A stretch of DNA of 11,433 nucleotides from Rhodobacterales bacterium UBA3080. Lineage in GTDB: Bacteria > Pseudomonadota > Alphaproteobacteria > Rhodobacterales > Rhodobacteraceae. This document shows, piece by piece, positions 6,227-11,433 of the stretch. Numbering within the stretch: position 1 is the first letter of the stretch; the number at the start of each line of letters is the position of its first letter. Made by a program: the position numbers and the translations under genes. The notes below the pieces were generated by a model. The model was not told where the DNA came from. It saw only the letters and a list, made by a program, of their open reading frames with translations, and searched no databases. Location of the stretch: the NCBI GenBank assembly GCA_002366645.1, contig DFBM01000122.1:1-11433 (forward strand). Reading direction: 5' to 3'.

Positions 6227-7498
6227 ATGGCAAACATCTCGAACCCCGCAGAGCCTCAGGCACGCAAACTGGACACGGCCAAAGTACGCCAAGCCAGAAA
6301 CACCGGCGTCGTGCTGATCTTCCTTTCCGTCCTCGTAGCCTATGCTTTTGCGTTTGGCACCACGGGCGATGCGGTATTCCGCCTGTCGCGCCCAAATGAC
6401 CCGTGGGCGATGCCTAATCTGGTCGTGCCTGCAATGGCATTCAGTTATATCGCGGCGGCGGTTCTGGCCTTTCTGGGGGCACGGCAATTCATGCGCAGCG
6501 GCGTCAGATGGACCAGCTTGTCGATGGGTTTCGGGCTGTTGTTGGCTGTCGCGGCCTTTCTAGTCTGGGCGACGGCGGGAAAATCCTTCTCCCTGACCGG
6601 CATGTTGCAAGCAACCGTGGTGCGGGCGGTCCCGATCGCCTTGGGCGGTCTGGCGGGCGTACTCTCCGAACGGGTCGCAGTGGTCAACATTGCGATCGAA
6701 GGGATGCTACTTGCCGGAGCCTTCACTGGCGCGCTGGTAGGATCGCTGCTTGGCGGTTTTGGCGGTTTGGTGGCTGCCGTTGCTGTCGGTGGCATATTCG
6801 GGTTCATTCTTGCGGCGCTGGTGGTGACTTATCGCGTAGATCAGATCATTGCCGGTGTTGTGATCAACCTGTTCGTTCTGGGCGTCACATCCTATGTCAG
6901 TAGCCAAGTTTATCAAGAACACCGCTTCTTGAATAATGCTCCCGTCTTCCGACCCGTCGAAATTCCGTTTCTAAGCGATATTCCTGTTATCGGCCCGGTA
7001 TTTTTCCAACAAAATATATTCGTCTACGGGGCGTTTATAATGGTCAGCGTTGCGACGTATTACCTATTCTACACCCGAAGCGGTCTACGTGCCCGCGCGG
7101 TTGGCGAGCATCCACAGGCCGCCGATACCCTTGGCATCAATGTCTACCGGACGCGTTATATCAACGTTACCGTGGCCGGGATGGTCGCTGGATTTGGCGG
7201 AGCGTGGTTCACGCTCGGTTCGGTCGGGCGGTTTGATGAAGGGATGACGGGTGGCCGTGGCTATATCGGGCTGGCAGCTATGATCGTCGGGCGATGGCAT
7301 CCGTTCGGGGCGCTGATGGCGGCACTGGTCTTTGGTTTTGCAGATTCCATGCAGCAAAAACTGGCACTGCTGCAAACCCCGATCCCGTCCGAGTTCCTAG
7401 CGATGTCCCCTTACATTGCGACGATTATCCTCGTCGCTGGGCTAATCGGCCGCGCCCGACCTCCCGCCGCAGACGGGCAGGCTTACATCAAGGAATAG
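6227..7498 (+). CDS. ABC transporter permease 2 (NupC/YufQ type, BPD_transp_2 family) with N-terminal extension
   Basis: This 423-aa permease is the second half of the predicted nucleoside channel. The conserved BPD_transp_2 part begins at about residue 120. It contains AGVLSERVAVVNIAIEGM (143-160), a motif typical of this permease type and paired with GFRAGLFNIGAEG of permease 1, and later GLRARAVGEHPQAADTLGI. Ahead of it are ~120 residues with three more hydrophobic helices (about 27-44, 64-84 and 97-116), so it is longer than the ~310-320 aa of the short family form. The start is ATG at 6227 with AAGGAG nine bases upstream, inside the end of the preceding gene. No clear terminator follows; the next gene appears to have its own promoter. 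Confidence 0.92.
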   Translation: MANISNPAEPQARKLDTAKVRQARNTGVVLIFLSVLVAYAFAFGTTGDAVFRLSRPNDPWAMPNLVVPAMAFSYIAAAVLAFLGARQFMRSGVRWTSLSMGFGLLLAVAAFLVWATAGKSFSLTGMLQATVVRAVPIALGGLAGVLSERVAVVNIAIEGMLLAGAFTGALVGSLLGGFGGLVAAVAVGGIFGFILAALVVTYRVDQIIAGVVINLFVLGVTSYVSSQVYQEHRFLNNAPVFRPVEIPFLSDIPVIGPVFFQQNIFVYGAFIMVSVATYYLFYTRSGLRARAVGEHPQAADTLGINVYRTRYINVTVAGMVAGFGGAWFTLGSVGRFDEGMTGGRGYIGLAAMIVGRWHPFGALMAALVFGFADSMQQKLALLQTPIPSEFLAMSPYIATIILVAGLIGRARPPAADGQAYIKE

Positions 7499-7516
7499 GC
7501 ACTGTTTTCTTCGGGA

Positions 7517-7557
7517 TTGACTTGTATCAATGACCTGTCCTGCCGGAGATATACAAT
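7517..7557 (+). promoter_or_regulatory. FNR/FnrL-dependent class II promoter for the hibernation-factor gene
   Basis: TTGAC-TTGT-ATCAA (7517-7530) is a near-perfect FNR-type palindrome. The -10 TACAAT (7552-7557), 5 of 6 bases of TATAAT, starts 28.5 bases after its centre, which puts the operator at about -41.5 and the transcript start near 7564. The region sits between the transporter operon and the hpf-like gene, so this gene is likely to have its own promoter. Confidence 0.65.
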
Positions 7558-7621
7558 GATTTTGCGTCCATAAGCCTTGGGGGAGACCATGGCGCAACCG
7601 GGCGCGGTAGAGGAGTATGTC

Positions 7622-8200
7622 ATGCAGAACATCGCACAGATCACCTTTAAGGATATCGACCATTCCGATGCGGTCGAGGCGCGAATAAGGGAGCGGATCG
7701 AAAGGCTTGAACACATTTACGATCGGATTACGAGCTGCAAGGTTTGGGTGCGAGCCCCGCACAGGCGGCATAAAAAAGGCACTCATTACGTCATAGGTAT
7801 CGAGCTTAATACGCCTATGGGCACATTTTCAATTGACCGGGAACCCGGTGATGTGGACGCGCATGAGGATATCTATGTGACGATTCGGGACGCCTTCAAC
7901 GCTATGGAGCGCCAACTGCGCAAGCAAAAGGAACAACATAGCGGACGCCCAGAGGAAAGTGTTGTTCCGCTTCAGGGAACCGTCGAACGCTTGGAACCTG
8001 AAAAGGACTGCGGCCACATCTCTACCACCGACGGACGACTGATCTACTTCCATCGCAATGCGGTGATAGATCAAAGCTTTGACGAGCTGGAAACCGGAGA
8101 TGCGGTTGAGTTGGTTGTCGACAGAGAAGGCGCCGTCGAGGGCCCGCACGCGAGTACGGTCCGCCCGATTAGCAAGCAGCGTTTCGCAAACGAACCGTGA
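7622..8200 (+). CDS. HPF/RaiA-type ribosome hibernation protein fused to a cold-shock domain
   Basis: The predicted protein has 192 aa. Residues 1 to ~105 are an S30AE (HPF/RaiA) domain: beta strand QNIAQITFKDI, helix AVEARIRERIERLEHIY, strands around CKVWVRAPHR and HYVIGIEL, then helix VTIRDAFNAMERQLRKQK. In known members this domain binds the small subunit near the decoding centre and stalls idle ribosomes. Residues ~118-182 resemble a cold-shock OB fold (LQGTVERLEP, DCGHISTTDG, LIYFHRNAV, LETGDAVELVVD), with the aromatic/basic RNP2-like YFHR but a degraded RNP1 (CGHI for GFGFI). The ATG at 7622 is chosen because GAGGAG lies six bases upstream and the domain begins there. Starts at 7589 (ATG) and 7577 (TTG) are in frame but have poorer sites. 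An FNR-type promoter precedes it. Confidence 0.82.
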   Translation: MQNIAQITFKDIDHSDAVEARIRERIERLEHIYDRITSCKVWVRAPHRRHKKGTHYVIGIELNTPMGTFSIDREPGDVDAHEDIYVTIRDAFNAMERQLRKQKEQHSGRPEESVVPLQGTVERLEPEKDCGHISTTDGRLIYFHRNAVIDQSFDELETGDAVELVVDREGAVEGPHASTVRPISKQRFANEP

Positions 8201-8216
8201 TTTGATGTAAGGTAAG

Positions 8217-8265
8217 TGCCGTCACGCACAGCAATAGCGTTTACTCGCATGCTCGCGTGACGGCA
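8217..8265 (+). repeat. perfect 11-bp inverted repeat after the hibernation-factor gene, possible terminator
   Basis: TGCCGTCACGC (8217-8227) and GCGTGACGGCA (8255-8265) are exact reverse complements separated by 27 bases, 16 bases after the upstream stop codon. The loop can form small internal stems (GCG with CGC). No T-run follows directly; the nearest (TTTTTT) begins at 8280. It may be a terminator, an mRNA-stabilising hairpin or a protein site. Confidence 0.5.
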
Positions 8266-8462
8266 TTGTTAGGCCAAACTTTTTTGATTTGGGTATTACT
8301 GTCGCGCGCCCTCGACGGATTGCACGACCAAACCTCTCCCGAACTTCAAAGCATTGCTCAAATCAGATGAGCGTCGCGGCGGGTGATCTGGTAGCGACCG
8401 AATTTCCGGACATCATGCCGTTGGACTATGTGTCGAGCGGCAACAATTCGTAAAACTTTCAT

Positions 8463-8493
8463 TTGTCTTCTACTTGTCTTTTCCCGATATAAG
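8463..8493 (+). promoter_or_regulatory. Pho-box-like direct repeat with -10 element, putative promoter of gap-arsJ
   Basis: TTGTCTT occurs twice, at 8463-8469 and 8474-8480, separated by 4 bases (CTAC). This is the 11-bp period of a PhoB box (CTGTCAT-N4-CTGTCAT), and each half matches it at 5 of 7 bases including the TGTC core. A -10, TATAAG (8488-8493), follows 7 bases later. That puts the repeat at about -37 to -20, where PhoB replaces a -35 element. The predicted transcript start is near 8500. Confidence 0.5.
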
Positions 8494-8576
8494 ATGAAAA
8501 TTTGGGCGAGCATCACTGCGCCGTCAGCAGTTGAAAAGCTTCGAGTGAATTGGCGTTGCAATAAAGGGTTTTTGGG

Positions 8577-9587
8577 ATGGCAAAGATTGCAATTAACGGG
8601 ATCGGGCGTATTGGCAAGTTGGTATTGCGGACGCTGATTAGTGATAGCGTCGATGCTGATATCGTATTGTTGAATGATGTGTCCGGAACGCCGGAGCAGC
8701 ATGCGTCACTGCTGGAGTTCGATACTGTCCACGGCCGCTGGCCTGCCGAGTTTTCGTTCGATCAGGAAAGCGTTTCGATCAACGGTGAACGTATCCGGAT
8801 GACGTCCGAAGCCCACATCAAGGATTTGCCACTGGAAGAGCTCGGCGTGGATTTGGTTATCGACTGCACTGGTGTGTTTCGAACCGACTTGGCTTTGCAA
8901 CCCTATTACACCGCTGGCGTGGAAAAGGTTCTGGTGTCGGCACCGGTCAAGGACGCGCGGGCGCTTAACTTGGTCTACGGCGTTAACCATGATCTGTATG
9001 ATGCGAAAGCGCACGATTTGATCACGGCGGCGAGTTGCACGACCAATTGTTTGGCTCCGATTGTGAAAGTGATGCACGAAGAGATCGGAATTCAGCACGG
9101 CTCGATCACGACAATTCACAACGTTACCAATACGCAGACGATTGTTGACCGGCCCGCCGAGGATATGCGCAGGGCGCGTTCGGCGCTGAACAGTCTGATC
9201 CCGACGTCGACAGGGTCGGCGAAGGCAATTACGATGATATATCCGGAACTGAGGGGCCGCTTGAATGGTCATGCTGTTCGCGTTCCGGTGCTGAATGGCT
9301 CGCTGACAGATTGTGTGTTCGAGATGAAGCGTTCAACTACTGTCGATGAAGTTAACGCCCTGTTCAAATCGGCGGCGGCGGGGCCTTTGCACGGCATTCT
9401 GGGATTTGAGGAACGTCCGCTGGTTTCGGCGGACTACACGAACGACAATCGGTCTTCGATTATCGATGGTCCCTCGACGATGGTTATCAATGAAACGCAG
9501 GTGAAAATCTATGCGTGGTATGATAACGAGTGGGGCTATGCGCAGCGGACGGCGGATATCGCGCGGATGATCCTAAAGGATTTGTAA
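8577..9587 (+). CDS. gap: ArsJ-associated glyceraldehyde-3-phosphate dehydrogenase (arsenate resistance)
   Basis: A 336-aa NAD-type GAPDH. In arsenate resistance the enzyme uses arsenate in place of phosphate, converting glyceraldehyde 3-phosphate to 1-arseno-3-phosphoglycerate, which ArsJ then expels. Seen here: the dinucleotide-binding motif INGIGRIGK (6-14), an ND pair (33-34) consistent with NAD preference, catalytic Cys154 in ASCTTNC, and His181 in ITTIHNVTNTQ, 27 residues later as in canonical GAPDH. Also present are RRARSALNSLIPTSTGSAKA and the C-terminal WYDNEWGYAQRT. Assignment to the ArsJ-linked branch rests mainly on arsJ following directly: this gene's TAA is immediately followed by the arsJ ATG. 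The start is ATG at 8577 with AAGGG eight bases upstream. A role as the cell's glycolytic GAPDH is less likely but not excluded. Confidence 0.88.
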   Translation: MAKIAINGIGRIGKLVLRTLISDSVDADIVLLNDVSGTPEQHASLLEFDTVHGRWPAEFSFDQESVSINGERIRMTSEAHIKDLPLEELGVDLVIDCTGVFRTDLALQPYYTAGVEKVLVSAPVKDARALNLVYGVNHDLYDAKAHDLITAASCTTNCLAPIVKVMHEEIGIQHGSITTIHNVTNTQTIVDRPAEDMRRARSALNSLIPTSTGSAKAITMIYPELRGRLNGHAVRVPVLNGSLTDCVFEMKRSTTVDEVNALFKSAAAGPLHGILGFEERPLVSADYTNDNRSSIIDGPSTMVINETQVKIYAWYDNEWGYAQRTADIARMILKDL

Positions 9588-10817
9588 ATGGCGAAACCGG
9601 AGAATGCGCTGGTGGCTTACGGGGTGGTAACGGCGGCGTATTGGGCGTTTATGCTAACGGACGGCGCTTTGCGGATGCTGGTGCTTTTGCATTTCCACAC
9701 GCTTGGTTTTAGCGCGATTTCGCTGGCGTATCTGTTTCTTCTCTACGAATTCATGGGGGTTGTTACGAACCTGTCGGCCGGCTGGATCGCCGCACGCTTC
9801 GGGTTGACGAGCACGCTTTACGCCGGGCTGATCCTGCAGATTGCCGCGCTCGGTGCGTTGGCGCAGTTGGATGTGTCTTGGGCCATCAGCTTTTCGATAT
9901 TCTATGTAATGGTTGTGCAGGGCGTTTCCGGTGTCGCTAAAGATCTTGCGAAAATGAGCGCCAAGAGCGCGGTAAAAATCCTCGCGCCGAGTGGCGAGGA
10001 TGGCACGTTGTTTCGTTGGGTGGCACTACTGACCGGTTCCAAAAACGCGGTGAAAGGTTTGGGGTTTCTGGCGGGGGCGACGATGCTCGGCTCTTTCGGA
10101 TTTCAACCTGCATTGATTGTTATGGCAGCAGTGTTAGCCGTCGTTTTGGTGGTCGTGGTTCTATTTATGCCGTCGGGCCTACCGCGCGGTAAGAGAAGTG
10201 CAAAATTCTCGCACGTGCTGTCCAAGGATCGGGCGATTAACCAGTTGTCGGCGGCGCGGTTGTTCTTGTTCGGCGCTCGTGACACGTGGTTCGTTGTCGG
10301 AATACCGGTGTTTTTCTATTCGGTGTTGTCGGACGGATCCGCAGCCGGTGATCGTGCCGCGTTCTTCCAGATCGGGACATTTATGGCGGTTTGGATCATC
10401 GGATACGGGGTCGTGCAGGCCTTCGCGCCAAAATTGCTACGGGCGCGGGAGCTGTCGATCGCGCAGGTGACTGCCAAGGCGGGTCGCTGGGTTGGATGGC
10501 TCACGCTTGTTCCGCTATCCCTGACCTTGTTAACCATTTTCGGATACGGAAATGCCGTCGTGATAGTTGCAGGGCTGCTAGTGTTCGGCGTGGTATTTGC
10601 GCTTAATTCGTCGCTACATTCCTACCTGATCCTAGCCTTCACCAAAGCCGAGCGGGTGACGATGGATGTAGGGTTCTACTACATGGCCAACGCTGGCGGG
10701 CGCCTGTTGGGCACACTATTATCTGGCTTAAGCTATCAATTTGGCGGCTTAGCGTTATGCCTTGCGACCTCTGCGCTGATGAGCGGGCTTAGTTGGTTGT
10801 TTATGCGTCGTCTTTGA
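9588..10817 (+). CDS. arsJ: ArsJ, organoarsenical (1-arseno-3-phosphoglycerate) efflux transporter
   Basis: A 409-aa major facilitator superfamily protein with about 12 predicted membrane helices. It expels the unstable 1-arseno-3-phosphoglycerate made by the partner GAPDH, which then decays outside to arsenate and 3-phosphoglycerate; this route is established for Pseudomonas ArsJ. Family marks are DGALRMLVLLHFHTLGFS (25-42), FLLYEFMGVVTNLSAGWIAARFGL (50-73) and QGVSGVAKDLAKMSAKSAVK (111-130), near the end of the fourth helix. Another is FALNSSLHSYLILAF in the C-terminal half. The ATG directly follows the stop of gap, with AAAGGA seven bases upstream, so the pair is co-transcribed and probably translationally coupled. 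It ends 4 bases from the convergent tamB stop. Only arsenate, not arsenite, would be handled by this cassette. Confidence 0.9.
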   Translation: MAKPENALVAYGVVTAAYWAFMLTDGALRMLVLLHFHTLGFSAISLAYLFLLYEFMGVVTNLSAGWIAARFGLTSTLYAGLILQIAALGALAQLDVSWAISFSIFYVMVVQGVSGVAKDLAKMSAKSAVKILAPSGEDGTLFRWVALLTGSKNAVKGLGFLAGATMLGSFGFQPALIVMAAVLAVVLVVVVLFMPSGLPRGKRSAKFSHVLSKDRAINQLSAARLFLFGARDTWFVVGIPVFFYSVLSDGSAAGDRAAFFQIGTFMAVWIIGYGVVQAFAPKLLRARELSIAQVTAKAGRWVGWLTLVPLSLTLLTIFGYGNAVVIVAGLLVFGVVFALNSSLHSYLILAFTKAERVTMDVGFYYMANAGGRLLGTLLSGLSYQFGGLALCLATSALMSGLSWLFMRRL

Positions 10818-10821
10818 CGTC

Positions 10822-11433
10822 TCAGTAATCTTTTTCAAAGAAAATACCGATTTCGGTGTCGCCCTCACTGCTGACATCGGCGCGGGCTTTTACATCGTCA
10901 ATTACGTCCAGATTGATGCTGAAACGTGTTTCGCCGGAAGTATCGATTTCGATCTCGGAATAGATGTTCTCTTGCAGATATTTACCGGCGGCGACCGAGG
11001 TTTCGCCGTCAATCGTACGAATGTAGAGATTGTCGAGCCCCGCGATTTCGCGCAGCTGCGAAACAAGACCACCACTGGAGCGGCCGGATAGATCGGCGAC
11101 GGCGCTGGCCAGTTGCGCAATCTGGAAAATTGACAGGTCGTCCATGCCACGAGCAAAGATCAGCCGTGCTAGAATTTCGTCTTGTGGCAGTTGCGGCACC
11201 GAGCTCAGTATTAACTCGGGGGCTGAAATTAGACCGGCCAATTGAACCGTGATATCCAGATCGTCGGCTGTGGTACGAGCGATAAAATTGATCTGTGGGT
11301 CAAGGTTACCGTTAACGGTGACTGTACCTTCGGTGAATTCCAGCCGGTGGCCAAGCAAATCCATACGGCCGCGCAAAAGATCGAACCGGCCCGAAGTACG
11401 GATATTCGGGCTCGCGCCTTGTACACGGATCGC
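10822..11433 (-). CDS. tamB: TamB (translocation and assembly module inner-membrane component), C-terminal part only
   Basis: The last 203 codons of a TamB/DUF490 protein; the reading frame is open to the window edge, so the start lies beyond 11433. TamB is a very long beta-helical protein anchored in the inner membrane that bridges the periplasm to the outer membrane, supporting phospholipid transport or outer-membrane protein assembly, often with a BamA-like TamA. Features of the conserved C-terminal domain are IRTSGRFDLLRGRMDLLG, LEFTEGTVTVNGNLDPQ, LILSSVPQLPQDEILARLIF, the LSIFQIAQLASAVADLSG helix, and the ending DTEIGIFFEKDY with an aromatic last residue. The stop (10822-10824) is 4 bases from the arsJ stop on the other strand. 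No terminator is visible between them. Confidence 0.9.
   Translation of the reverse strand, partial: AIRVQGASPNIRTSGRFDLLRGRMDLLGHRLEFTEGTVTVNGNLDPQINFIARTTADDLDITVQLAGLISAPELILSSVPQLPQDEILARLIFARGMDDLSIFQIAQLASAVADLSGRSSGGLVSQLREIAGLDNLYIRTIDGETSVAAGKYLQENIYSEIEIDTSGETRFSINLDVIDDVKARADVSSEGDTEIGIFFEKDY

Larger units (their letters stand above)
8201..8576. other. 376-bp intergenic region between the hpf-like gene and the arsenate cassette
   Basis: It holds the inverted repeat at 8217-8265, a weak CCAAA...TTTGG palindrome (8274-8292) and the Pho-box-like promoter at 8463-8493. Between about 8295 and 8455 nothing is recognised; a 28-codon frame there (8367-8453) has no ribosome site. No ArsR-type regulator gene is present, although arsJ cassettes in other bacteria often have one adjacent. 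Confidence 0.6.

Noticed and set aside
7577..7621. Earlier starts (TTG at 7577, ATG at 7589) for the hibernation-factor gene
   Set aside because: The 7589 start has a site only three bases away, and the extra residues precede the S30AE domain. The ATG at 7622 has GAGGAG at good spacing and begins the domain.
8367..8453. 28-codon frame starting MSVAAGDLVATEF
   Set aside because: It has no ribosome binding site, is very short and has no recognised homology. It could be a gene remnant, but this cannot be supported.
8358..8702. Minus-strand frame of 114 codons overlapping the start of gap
   Set aside because: It covers the conserved NAD-binding region of gap in antisense and has no features of its own.
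1..11433. CRISPR array, tRNA or rRNA genes
   Set aside because: No regularly spaced direct repeats, cloverleaf-like segments or rRNA-like stretches were seen on either strand.

Overview
The window looks like an alphaproteobacterial chromosome segment, most likely Rhodobacterales (Roseobacter group). This is inferred from the protein styles (a DUF2267 protein, a BMP-type ABC cassette, a TamB C-terminus), the moderate-to-high GC with TTG starts, and the FnrL-like operators. No rRNA, tRNA or CRISPR array was seen.

Layout. Bases 1-1318 are most of a dead IS3-family insertion sequence, read on the minus strand. Its orfA and orfB are broken at three places, and each break coincides with about 40 extra bases that can fold into a hairpin. 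The IS has inserted into a TauE/SafE-family exporter gene, of which only the first ~89 codons remain here (1319-1586, minus). A DUF2267 gene follows (1780-2208, minus). A 254-bp divergent region then carries two FNR-type palindromes and a hairpin-rich leader. From 2463 to 7498 there is a four-gene ABC transporter operon of the BMP/NupABC type: binding protein, double ATPase and two permeases, predicted to import purine or other nucleosides. Next is a ribosome-hibernation-factor-like protein fused to a cold-shock domain (7622-8200), with its own FNR-type promoter. After a 376-bp gene-poor stretch comes a two-gene arsenate-resistance cassette: an ArsJ-associated GAPDH and the efflux protein ArsJ (8577-10817). 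It is preceded by a Pho-box-like direct repeat correctly placed over a -10 element. The window ends in the C-terminal part of tamB (10822-11433, minus), convergent with arsJ.

How it fits together. The operators suggest two regulatory themes. Three CRP/FNR-type sites (TTGAT/C-N4-A/GTCAA-like) suggest that DUF2267, the nucleoside importer and the hibernation factor respond to oxygen or redox state. The Pho-box candidate suggests that the arsenate cassette is linked to phosphate limitation, which would make sense because arsenate enters through phosphate transporters. Both are read from sequence and spacing only. The most unusual structural observation is the triple palindromic disruption of a single IS copy.
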